DNA from: Gyrodactylus bullatarudis
Taxonomy: Eukaryota > Platyhelminthes > Monogenea > Gyrodactylidea > Gyrodactylidae
Direction: 5' to 3'
Assembly (NCBI GenBank): GCA_012064415.1
Contig: SSNU01000191.1
Location: forward strand, 1 to 25,534
Length of the DNA: 25,534 nt
The notes beneath the pieces are model-generated. The model saw only the letters and a program-made list of their open reading frames with translations, ran no database searches and was not told the origin of the DNA. Numbering within the stretch: position 1 is the stretch's first letter; the number at the start of each line of letters is the position of its first letter. Shown piece by piece: positions 9,801 to 25,534 of this stretch. The position numbers and the translations under genes were made by a program.

Positions 9801-11103
9801 ATAATATATAGATTATCTATTATTATCTATTATTCAATACATATTTGATTAAAATTCAAATCAATAAGTTATTTTTACATTGTAGCCAGATCCTTAATTC
9901 ATCCTGTTTTACCCCGTTTTTTGTAAGAGCTAGCTAAATCAGAATGAGCATAGAATTGCTTTATTTTGATTGATTTCAGCTATCTAATTGCCTTGTTAAA
10001 ATTCAATATGATTTATGAGTTGACGCTTCCTAGATCTACGAAATCAACTCAAGATCTCTCTTTAGTATAAGGTCTTGATTTATGTATTCAACTAATAGTC
10101 TTCAATGTAAAGCTTGTTGATTTTAATTGTATTTGAAGCAATTCAATTCTGATATCGCCGATAGAAATTTGACAAATAATTTAGAAAACTCGCCATTAGT
10201 GTGGGAAATCGAACCATTTGAATTTTTTGATTATCACGGGGGAAAATAGGTAAAATTCAACTTTTTCTTGAGAATAACGATTTTCTCTGAAATTATTTGG
10301 CCAAATCGTTGTCTAATTTACATTAGTTTCCGATTAATTAATTAATTAATGAAAATTTTGTGATTAAACATTGAGAAAGTGGAAATCAGTCGGATTTTCG
10401 AAATTCAAAACTTGGCTGAATTCTGGCAAGATTGAGTTTTTATTCCAATAACTTATAAACTCATTTCATCGTAAATTAAGTATCTAAAATACTTAAAAAC
10501 AAAATGAAATGATTCCATAATAGTGGAATTCAAAAAAATGAAAATTTCCCTGACCTACCGGGAAAAAATTATTGGGATTTTTGTAAAGAGAGTAAATTCT
10601 CATCTTCATCTTCATTCAGTGAAAAAGACTGACAATGTTTTTTCTAATTCAAAAATAAATTTTTGTATTCCCAGATGCCAGAGAATATAAATGTAATCGA
10701 TTCTACATCCTCGACAATGAATCATAGTGGAGACGCCTCTATGATCGATATAAATGCGAATTGCATTCCTAGATCATCATCCATGTATCATACCCCTTCC
10801 AATGATATAAAGCCAAAAGATATCCACCTAAAGAGTCCCTCCTCAACGTCGGGAATGAAAATGAATCCAACATCTACGCCATCGCCCACATCGAAAATAT
10901 CACCAAGTTCAGCCTATGGAATGACACCGATGCATCGTCAGCTTGGTCGCCTGCCCAGTGGCAACAATCCGAATGATCTCCACTCCTCATCGACCTGTTC
11001 GAGTCCACTTAACTTCAATGACCCTTTTACGTCAATGGCAGTCTCAACATCTGTTACCACGTCAACATCGAATTCTCTTCAAATGAAACTTGAACCAATG
11101 TAG
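6852..11103 (+). CDS. bZIP transcription factor, Fos/kayak-like, five exons
   Basis: A nuclear DNA-binding protein that would dimerise with other bZIP factors at AP-1/CRE-type sites. Exons by eye: 6852-7296, 7357-7787, 8683-8997, 9088-9279 and 10675-11103. All joins keep frame and use GT..AG, giving 603 residues. The basic region is at about 301-322 with the N-x7-R signature (N308, R316; RRERNRRSAQKCRERK). A zipper follows with d-positions L326, L333, L340, then W347 and C354. The upstream GRR...VEP stretch and the VQRTQELQAQVEAL start of the zipper resemble Fos/kayak, but ATF3- or ATF2-like assignment remains possible. Residues 1-250 are rich in Asn, Ser and Gly; 398-603 are Ser/Thr-rich and end in KLEPM. 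The ATG at 6852 is the first in this frame after an upstream stop; M at residue 6 is an alternative. No ATF2-type zinc finger is seen. Confidence 0.85.
8154..8170. repeat. (TG)n microsatellite in bZIP intron 2
   Basis: About eight and a half uninterrupted TG units lie inside the 895-base second intron, which is also rich in CTCT tracts around 7945-8000 and 8178. A likely length-polymorphic site. Confidence 0.8.
9280..10674 (+). other. bZIP intron 4 (1.4 kb), no gene seen inside
   Basis: The intron opens with GTAAGC after AGT and closes with TTCCCAG before ATGCCAGAG; both flanking exons are phase 0. Inside is AT-rich sequence with a TTAA/TAAT run near 10332-10350 and scattered fragments that resemble the GATTTTCGAAATTCAAAA style of the repeat family, but no clear element boundaries or coding frame. 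Confidence 0.6.
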
Positions 11104-11825
11104 ACGTTTGTTGTCTTTTTTTTATTTCTTCGAATTCGAAATTACTCTCTTACTTTGCCCTTATATATATGATAACTATGCTAGTGATTGTTATAATTTC
11201 TTTATTTTTATCATTTTTATTTTACTATAGATAATGCATACTTCTTTTTAAATACGCGCTCTATCATATATAATAATCTGTGATTTTGTTAATTTAAACA
11301 AAAATATTTCATATTTCGAATTATTATTGTTATACGTGCATTTATTTGTTTTTTTTTGTAATAAAACACACCTAACACACCAAACAAAAACCTGTTTTTA
11401 CGAATTAAAAATTCTTTCACTTTTTACGCCCTTTTTTGCACTCAAACAGCCTTGATGATTTTGAATTGAGAAGAAAAATTTTTGATACGAGACAAACAAA
11501 GAAGAAAAAAGAATCGGTCAATTGCCGGTAAATTAGAAACAAATAACACACATTTTTTATACAGCCCAAAAAATAAAACACCAGTTTTTTACATCCACCT
11601 TTCTTTCATGAGTCTTGTTGTGGATAAAATAATATATATTTATCATCATATTTTATCTCAGGAATTATCATTATTATTATTATTGCTATGAACAATACAT
11701 TTATACATGTCAAATCGAATTTCAAGTTTAAAAATACTATTATACTTATGTATAACCTTTTTCATATGTATCCAAAACAAGCAATCAAGTATCCCACTTT
11801 TCTAAAAACAAAATTGAAGAATAAA
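11104..11825 (+). other. bZIP 3' UTR and downstream spacer with poly(A) signals
   Basis: After the TAG at 11101-11103 the sequence becomes very T-rich. AATAAA occurs at 11360-11365, 11572-11577 and 11820-11825, so the 3' UTR may be about 280 to 740 bases long with alternative ends. A 69-codon frame at 11482-11691 lies in this T-rich sequence and shows no protein-like features. Confidence 0.5.
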
Positions 11826-12004
11826 GAATCTTTATCGATTTATGATCTATCTTTCATTTCGTAAAAAAGTAAACCAGTTGAAGTTTGATTGAATGAGTAA
11901 TTCACTTGAATTTTATTGGTTGTTGAGATTTGACGAATGAGAATTCGACATGTGTCTCAATACCCACGTTATGTTGACCTTTTCACTCGTTGTATAATTT
12001 ACAG

Positions 12005-12423
12005 ACGACACTGAGTCGGTTATGGATTTATCCCTTGATTTGTCTATCAACTTTGACGAATCTATTGAATGTGCCAGAAGGGAGTTGAGCTTATCTCAGA
12101 ATTACAGTTCACTACTTCAAATAACAGATGTTTCTATTTCTTCAATAAATGAAACCAAAGGAAATATCGATTCCAATGATAATCTTGATAATACCGTCCT
12201 GGAAGTTAAGAGTCTCTCAGCTGAACCTGTTGTTTTGAGATCTTTCCCTGAGGATCCTGAAGAGGTTGAATTCAACGAAGAAAAAATGAATCATCTCTAT
12301 CTTAGGAAATCAACGTCAAGCACAAATATACCGCCAAAGACGAATTTTATGGCTCCCAAAGCCTTCAAATGCAACAGACCAATGCATTTCTCAAGAAACT
12401 TTATTGATCCCCCACAAGAATAG
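12005..12423 (+). CDS. unrecognised 133-residue protein
   Basis: A single open frame runs from ATG 12022 (GTTATGG, a purine at -3 and G at +4) to TAG 12421-12423, with AATAAA 26 bases after the stop (12449-12454). A good acceptor, ATTTACAG, ends at 12004, so either a 5' UTR intron precedes the ATG or the exon is internal; the frame is open back to the acceptor (DTESV). I do not recognise the family. The protein is acidic in its first 95 residues (DLSLDLSINFDESIE, then PEDPEEVEFNEE), and its C-terminal 40 residues are more basic with KAFKCNRPMHFSRNF. It has no signal peptide, membrane segment or coiled coil, and is probably cytosolic or nuclear. The well-balanced composition and nearby poly(A) signal argue for a real gene. 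It lies 0.9 kb downstream of the bZIP stop on the same strand. Confidence 0.6.
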
Positions 12424-12448
12424 ACTCATATTGAATGAAGAATTAAAG

Positions 12449-12454
12449 AATAAA
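12449..12454 (+). terminator. poly(A) signal of the 133-residue gene
   Basis: AATAAA 26 bases after the TAG stop, in a short AT-rich 3' end. Confidence 0.55.
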
Positions 12455-13590
12455 GAAATCCGTTAGTCTATTCTAGTTATTTTTTCACTTGAATTTTTAG
12501 TTTAATTGTTCTGTGCAAAACATTACTTATTAATTATAATTATATAGTCAACCAGATAAATAACCCTCACGGAAGCAAGAGTAATCGTTTTATTTTTTGT
12601 TCTATTTTATTTAACAAGTATTTATTACATCAAGTCCTGGAGTCTAGTAGGGCAAATTTACTAATTTTAAAAATTAATGAATTTAATTATAATTTTTGTG
12701 TAAATTCATTTTATTAAGGTTTTAATTTGAATAGTAAATATTATTAGGGAGTAGAGAAGGTCCCTTTTAAAAAAATGTCAAATTGAGTTTCATACAAATA
12801 GAGACACGCTGATCACAAATTTCTAGTCGCTATCATTAAGGCGCTCACTCTTCGGGATCTTAGAACAGTTTTGCTTCTTTCAAGTATACAGATTTTATAA
12901 AAGAATAATAAATCGTGTTAAAATTATTTTGGAGCAGGTTGTATTTTCATAATTTTTAAATTTCCTTATCAATTAAATTGTTTTACGCAAAGTTTCAGTT
13001 TTGTCTCTCTTTTCTCAAAATAGGTTTACCAATGAGATATGAAATAGTTATTCAATTAGATTTATAAAAATATCTATTTTTATCATATCGATTGGAAAGA
13101 TTTTCGAATATTAATGTAATTAATAATTACAGATTTTATATACATATTTCTGTTTTCAACACCAAAAACTTTTTGCGATGCTGTGATGGAAATTTGAATA
13201 ACTCTTTCTACAGCTTTACAGAATAGTATCGAATGATTTCTTTTCGATTTGATCCCAAGGGATAATTTTTTTCTTTACAGATGGGAAGGTAAATTTTGAT
13301 TTATTAAGTCTATCATTTCATCTGCGTTGATGTTTATTTCTAGCGGTTTGTAATTTGGTTGGTCATTGGGATTAATAGTAGCAAGTATTTCCATAGTTTG
13401 ACTTCTAACATACGACCTAATAGGAAGGAAGTATCTTCTTTAATTTCAACAAAATAATTATTTGGCTTATCCCAATCAAATAGTTGTCTTTATCAAGTAA
13501 CTTGCAATTAATTGTTCGAGTATTGTTACTAACAAGTGACAAGTAATTAATAATTTCAAGTTTATTAGGCAATAGGTATGGATTATTATT
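12455..13590. other. intergenic, nothing recognised
   Basis: AT-rich sequence without a usable reading frame on either strand. One point of note: TTCTTTACAG, ATGGGAAG and GTAAAT follow each other at 13271-13294, which looks like an 8-base micro-exon between splice sites, but nothing nearby supports it. Confidence 0.5.
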
Positions 13591-13826
13591 TTAACCCTTT
13601 CGGTGCCGATGAACATATACATTACTAGTTATGTCCATTTTCCAATCTTTTTGAACCTTCATAACTCTACCAGTTTGATAGGTTTCTGGATCAATTAAAG
13701 TTTAAATTGAAGCCCACAATGTGAACTTGCATTAGTGATATTTTTGGCCAAATAACTTTGTATCTTCATAGCTAAATTTTGGTTTTTATGAAAACTGTGA
13801 AATAGTCTCGGCACCGAAAGGGTTAA
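13591..13826 (+). mobile_element. intact piggyBac-like MITE with TTAA duplications
   Basis: The element is bounded by TTAA on both sides (13591-13594 and 13823-13826). Its termini are perfect 15-bp inverted repeats: CCCTTTCGGTGCCGA (13595-13609) and TCGGCACCGAAAGGG (13808-13822). TTAA targets and terminal repeats beginning CCC are diagnostic of the piggyBac superfamily. The 228-base interior has no coding capacity, so this is a non-autonomous miniature element dependent on a transposase elsewhere. A second, more decayed copy lies at 446-662 and an end fragment at 313-355. The perfect ends suggest a fairly recent insertion compared with copy 1. Confidence 0.85.
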
Positions 13827-14321
13827 CGAAGTTCATTCCTTTTACAATTCATACATAACGTGTATTATACATTCTTATGTTTTTATGATGAAAGATTCAT
13901 TCTAAAATCTGTTATCAGACGCCAATCTTCGAGATTAACACCAATTTCATAAGACTAAATTAAAATTTTCACTGACAACTTTTAACAATCCAAATAAAAA
14001 CGGATTATCTACCATAAACCTATACACTGGCTTATTAAAAGTAAAGATAGTCTATTAGTTTTATTCGCTGGTTCGATTATCAGATACGTATTACTAAAGA
14101 GTCTAATCGCGTCTAGACCTGCGATATATATTTGGAAGTTTTCACTACTAGATTATAAATTATAGATACAGAAATAGAGGCAAAATGTATTACTTCTCCG
14201 CATCGAATTAGAGACTATAAAATACTACAGGACTTTTATCTAGAATACTTGAAAAAAAAACAGAAATTTCAATTGTAAAGCTGATGAAAGAAGAAAACCG
14301 ATAAATCAAAGGTCGAAAGTG
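13827..14321. other. spacer downstream of the Cys/Gly gene, nothing recognised
   Basis: AT-rich intergenic sequence between the MITE and the 3' end of the minus-strand Cys/Gly-rich gene. No coding frame, tRNA fold or repeat boundary is visible. Confidence 0.5.
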
Positions 14322-14327
14322 TTTATT
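14322..14327 (-). terminator. poly(A) signal of the Cys/Gly-rich gene
   Basis: TTTATT on the plus strand reads AATAAA on the minus strand, 33 bases after the TAA stop at 14361-14363. The short distance matches a compact 3' UTR. Confidence 0.65.
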
Positions 14328-14360
14328 TTAAATTCAAAGAATTTAAGCATTGCCGAGTAT

Positions 14361-14640
14361 TTACCAGCCACAACCGCATCCGCCACAGCCACCGTAGCCA
14401 CCACAGCCGTGACCATAACCCATATGTCCGTAACCACAGCCCATGCCGCAGCCACCGCAACCCATGCCACAGCCACCACAGCCCATTCCGCAGCCACTGC
14501 AGCCCACGCCGCAGCCGTATCCACAGCCCATACCGCAACCAGCACCACAGCCACCACAACCACAACTAGAGAAACGAAACCACAAGATTAGACGATTTTC
14601 CGATGGACTAATTATGTCCTACTCACCCGTATCCACACAT
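14361..14640 (-). CDS. Cys/Gly-rich 72-residue protein, two exons
   Basis: Exon 1 is only 14 bases (14640-14627: ATG TGT GGA TAC GG), followed by a GTGAGT donor. The acceptor TTTCTCTAG leads into exon 2 (14565-14361), completing a Gly codon and running to TAA. The intron is 61 bases. By my count 37 of 72 residues are Gly and 18 are Cys, with a tandem 7-residue unit MGCGGCG, scattered Tyr, and His near the C-terminus. There is no signal peptide or membrane segment, so it is probably intracellular. Similar compositions occur in insect male-specific sperm-tail proteins, keratin-associated proteins and metal-binding Cys-rich proteins; I cannot choose. A TATA box 48 bases before the ATG and an AATAAA after the stop support a real, compact gene. 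The alternative frames over this GC-rich stretch give only Ala/Thr, Pro/Gln or Trp/Leu repeats. Confidence 0.75.
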
Positions 14641-14687
14641 GATTCTTGAGTTTCTTTGTTTATGCTTCTTAGCTAGTCCACTACTCT

Positions 14688-14694
14688 TTTTATA
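14688..14694 (-). promoter_or_regulatory. TATA box of the Cys/Gly-rich gene
   Basis: TATAAAA on the minus strand, in the context CTAATATAAAAAGAG, 48-54 bases upstream of the ATG. This predicts transcription starting about 20 bases before the ATG, i.e. a very short 5' UTR. Confidence 0.6.
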
Positions 14695-15914
14695 TTAGAT
14701 TCTTCTCTGCTTGTGGCCAACATATTCGTATGAGAAGAGTAAGTCAGTCTCTGTGTTCTCAAAAAAAGAAAGACTATAACTTGCTTAATCTAAAAGAAGA
14801 TTGAGTAACCGATTCGAGCATCAAGTGAAACTTTGAACTTGTGAAGATACGGCTAGGTGACAAGGAGTTTCTTGTGTATTCTTTTCTTTCTCTAGTTATT
14901 GTGATATCTGTGGTTCTGGACAAGATATGAGCTATGGATGAGACCTCAGATTGATATATACCTCTATTAAACTTGGGTTTCATTTATAAGCTAGTAAATA
15001 AGTCATTAATCCTTCGTAACCCATAAAAAACTAAATACACTTTGTGTGAGTTATAGTCTTGATTGAGTATACTTTTTTATTGATCAAATTCTTTCACACT
15101 ATTTATAAGCCATGAAGAAAAAGAATTAGCTATTCAATTCGTTATTTTCGAAAAAGTGATTCGAATATTCTCAGTAAATTAACTTGAATTATTCGATTTT
15201 TGCTGTCTGCTGTCGCCATTCAGAATCCTTGAGAACTCTTTAATGAAATAGATTTGAATTTCTACAAGATCAATCATCTCCATTCAACAACCAAGATACA
15301 GTTAATTTAAACTTTAAATTTTAAAGTACATCCTGTTACATGATACATTTTACACGTGTCCATTATAGCATACATACACATGTAAATTTCTATCTTTTCA
15401 ACGATACCTTGACCCCTTACCAATGTGTATCCACATAACTTGGATATCTCTTCCATTGCTAATTCCATTTGAGGAGGGAAGAGAATCTTATCGTCTAGGC
15501 AACTTGAATATATTTTTTCCAACTAAAATTTCTATGTACAAGTATTTCTTTTAAAAAGAAATAATAAAAACCAATCCTATAGAGTGTAAATTTCTCTCAA
15601 ATTGCTTTAAAATAAGTATCTATCTCTATTAGATTCTCTAATGATCTTCATGAGATACAAGGCATATCTCGTACAGAATACAACCATAGTTACAGTCTCA
15701 CCACCCTCTCGTCTATACCAATAGAGTCATTATTATGCCTTTGACAATAGAAATGGGATCAGCTTACATACTAACACACAAGCATAGACTACTTGAGGAT
15801 AATGGGAAAATGTAGAATACATTCATCATCTTTGGCCATCCCTACCTCCCTCAAATAGATATATGTAATGAGCAACGTGTAGTTTGATCCAAAAAAAGAA
15901 TTAATGATTATAGG
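14695..15914. other. spacer with at most one doubtful minus-strand exon
   Basis: This interval lies between the Cys/Gly gene promoter and the kinase gene. The 69-codon minus-strand frame at 14774-14983 has no recognisable motif and no flanking signals. The only part that could be coding is the exon-like segment at 15421-15522, listed separately. Confidence 0.45.
15421..15522 (-). CDS. possible isolated exon, unknown gene
   Basis: On the minus strand AAATTTTAG ends just before 15522 and GTAAGG begins just after 15421. The 102 bases between are an open phase-0/phase-0 segment of 34 residues (LEKIYSSCLDDKILFPPQME..., ending KLCGYTL) with a protein-like, non-repetitive composition. The frame stays open beyond the donor to 15307. 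No partner exons with matching phase were found on the minus strand between here and 16300. It may be a decayed exon, part of an unannotated gene, or chance. Confidence 0.2.
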
Positions 15915-15938
15915 TGATCTATATAGATCATATAAATA
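15915..15938 (+). promoter_or_regulatory. 16-bp palindrome directly followed by a TATA box
   Basis: TGATCTATATAGATCA (15915-15930) is a perfect palindrome, and TATAAATA follows immediately at 15931-15938. This sits 74-81 bases ahead of the ATG proposed for the kinase gene, so a transcript starting about 30 bases downstream would have a leader of roughly 50 bases. The palindrome could bind a dimeric regulator; that is inference. Confidence 0.45.
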
Positions 15939-16011
15939 GTCATCTTGGTAAGAATTCTATAATTGACACCATAAAATTCCCAATCTTAATCTTTGTCCCA
16001 TTCGATTACAG

Positions 16012-24059
<8,048 letters not shown>

Positions 24060-24078
24060 ATAAGAGCTATTCACTCAA

Positions 24079-24084
24079 AATAAA
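24079..24084 (+). terminator. possible poly(A) signal of the kinase gene
   Basis: AATAAA 19 bases after the TGA that is reached if exon 7 is not spliced at GTATGT 24033. It supports an mRNA ending here, but a final exon beyond the window is equally possible. Confidence 0.4.
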
Positions 24085-24512
24085 TCCAAATCATTTATAA
24101 TTACACTGTGTTTCAAAAAAAATTTTAAAAAAGTAATTGGGTAAGATCCCTGGGGTTTTGATCCAAAATTTCACGCTGATTCCAAATCTGGTATTAAAAT
24201 TAGAAAATTGAGTTTAGTTTGGGAGATATGGGCAAAAATTGAAAAATGAAAATTTTGGGAAAATTGAGACACGTTTTTCAATCAAAAAAATTTGTAAAAG
24301 CAATTAAACCTAATTAGGCTCATTATGTAGAGCAATTAATTCTGCGTTGATTGTTTTATACTATATAGATCTATGTCGCGTCTACTCAGAACTGGCGAAA
24401 ACTTTGAATAAGAACTCCAAAGGGTAGAAAAATATCCACTAATATTTACATTTGAAACAAACTCACAGCTTTAAAAAAAGAAACTCCATAATAATTATAA
24501 TTAAAAATTCCA
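24085..24512 (-). other. probable 3' flank of the transposon at the right edge
   Basis: No coding frame. The sequence follows the minus-strand transposase-like ORF and has a distinct run around 24150-24270 (TTGATCCAAAATTTCACGCT and GAGATATGGGCAAAAATTG) unlike the intron repeats. A 10-base palindromic ACACTGTGTT near 24103 may mark the element end; no terminal repeat can be confirmed because the other end is outside the window. Confidence 0.35.
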
Positions 24513-25534
24513 TTATTTGATGCATTTTTCCCCTTGTTCATCAGAAATTGTCCCAAGGGGTACATCATGAAAAAAATCGTAATGATATCTTAAAAAATGT
24601 AATTTTAAGTTCATCAAATACCCTAAATCAGAAAAAGATTGTAAAAGTTCTTCTGCCATATTTCGTGCGTTAGGATGTCTGTTGTTACCAAAAAAGTTAT
24701 GGCACAAATCAACAAAAGCATTGAAGACTCTTAATTCATTATCTTGCAGATATAATTGGAAAATATTTTCCTCTATTATCTTTTTGATTTCTGGGCCTGT
24801 GAAGATACCTTCATTAATTTTAGCCACACTTAGATTGCTGAATCTTTCATACAGAAAATTCAAGCTGTCTGAATTAATTCTAACTAGGGCTTTAATAAAT
24901 TGTTTAAAAACTCCTAGTTTAATATGCAAACGTGGTAGTAGAATTTTATTCTCTTCTACTAGAGGCTCTGCAGTTCGGTTATTCCCTATACCAGGTTGTC
25001 TTAACTGAGGAACGTAATGAGGATCATAATGCGTACCCCTATCCCTTGAGTTCCACAAACACAAGAAACAAGGGTTTAAAGTATTTCCTCTTTGAATTCC
25101 AGTTAAAAAACCTATTATAAGGAAATCTGCGACTATTAAGAAATTATATTGGTAATAGTCTATTCTATCTAGTATCATTTCTATTGTCTCTCGAGATTCT
25201 TTCAAGTCTCTCGAGTAAGCAATAGGAATACCTGGAAGAATATTCATATTATCCAATAGAACAACCTTGAGACTTCGATTAGAAGAATCAATAAAAAGCC
25301 TTAAATTGTCTGGCTCAAAATTGAAATTCAATTTTAAAAATAACTCTGGTATATTATTGCAATAGGAGAGTTTATTTTCATAGCTAAAAATTTCATAAAA
25401 ATCCCTATCTCTATTCTTATACTGGGAATAAAAAACACCTCCTCCATTAAACTTCTTACTCACAAGCTTTTGGCCAACGATAACTGCTTGTTTTTTGGAT
25501 AGTTTGGCCGTCCTTATTATGTCATCCAGATCTT
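24513..25534 (-). CDS. transposase-like protein of a repeated arthropod family, partial
   Basis: An open frame enters from the right edge and runs 339 codons to TAA 24513-24515; the GTG at 25461-25463 is not the start, since upstream codons (DLDDIIRTAKLSKKQAVIVG) belong to the same protein. I recognise a large multi-copy family of uncharacterised arthropod proteins with these blocks in order: RLFIDSSNRSLKVVLL, FLIVADFLIIGFLTG, PCFLCLWNSRDRGTHYDP, KILLPRLHIKLGVFKQFIKAL, EGIFTGPEIKKII, LKLHFLRYHYDFF, and SDEQGE. Acidic residues at the first and second blocks, a C-x2-C with a following His, and a late Glu fit an RNase-H-like DDE transposase, which is inference. In the family the last block continues into an F-H-Q-D-I type segment; here the frame breaks right after EQGEK. 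It is probably a dead or domesticated copy. Confidence 0.65.
   Translation of the reverse strand, partial: DLDDIIRTAKLSKKQAVIVGQKLVSKKFNGGGVFYSQYKNRDRDFYEIFSYENKLSYCNNIPELFLKLNFNFEPDNLRLFIDSSNRSLKVVLLDNMNILPGIPIAYSRDLKESRETIEMILDRIDYYQYNFLIVADFLIIGFLTGIQRGNTLNPCFLCLWNSRDRGTHYDPHYVPQLRQPGIGNNRTAEPLVEENKILLPRLHIKLGVFKQFIKALVRINSDSLNFLYERFSNLSVAKINEGIFTGPEIKKIIEENIFQLYLQDNELRVFNAFVDLCHNFFGNNRHPNARNMAEELLQSFSDLGYLMNLKLHFLRYHYDFFHDVPLGTISDEQGEKCIK

Noticed and set aside
13271..13294. Eight-base micro-exon ATGGGAAG between TTTACAG and GTAAAT
   Set aside because: The phase would fit kinase exon 2, but an acceptor before a start exon makes little sense without an upstream exon, and exon 1 at 16012 is a better candidate.
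14060..14090. GGTTCGATT resembling a tRNA B-box
   Set aside because: No acceptor stem or anticodon arm can be folded around it; the similar reverse motif near 3250-3262 fails for the same reason.
14306..14649. Ala/Thr, Pro/Gln and Trp/Leu repeat frames over the Cys/Gly gene
   Set aside because: They are by-products of the 21-base repeat read in other frames; only the Cys/Gly frame has start, splice, stop, TATA and poly(A) signals in agreement.

Overview
The window looks like nuclear DNA of an AT-rich animal, most probably an arthropod. A small-genome crustacean such as a caligid copepod would fit, but that assignment is inference. The support is: intron-split genes with GT..AG boundaries and AATAAA signals, a Fos-type bZIP factor and a CDKL-type kinase, asparagine-rich low-complexity protein segments, and abundant DNA-transposon debris (hAT, piggyBac-like MITEs, fold-back elements and a transposase-like ORF).

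Layout. 1-297: 3' end of a hAT transposon with its subterminal repeats. 313-662: remnants of a TTAA-type MITE. 663-5700: no gene I can defend, only AT-rich sequence with diverged repeat copies. 5700-6851: upstream region of the bZIP gene. 6852-11103: five-exon bZIP transcription factor gene (603 codons by my splicing), followed by its 3' UTR. 12005-12423: an unrecognised 133-residue gene on the same strand. 13591-13826: an intact MITE with 15-bp terminal inverted repeats inside TTAA duplications. 14361-14640 (minus): a tiny two-exon gene for a Cys/Gly-rich 72-residue protein, with TATA box and poly(A) signal. 16012-24059: a CDKL1/4-like protein kinase gene in at least seven coding exons. Its first intron contains, on the opposite strand, a complete intronless gene for a secreted protein with a mannose-6-phosphate-receptor-homology-like fold. 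Its last intron (about 4 kb) contains two adjacent large inverted repeats, one with near-identical 255-bp arms. 24513-25534 (minus): a transposase-like ORF running off the right edge, apparently frameshifted near its C-terminus.

The cellular genes do not form an obvious pathway. The most unusual structures are the tandem pair of long inverted repeats in the kinase intron (a potential long-hairpin RNA source if transcribed), the nested antisense secreted-protein gene, and the Cys/Gly microgene whose first coding exon is only 14 nt long. All exon joins were worked out by eye from reading frame, splice consensus and family alignment from memory; no search was run.
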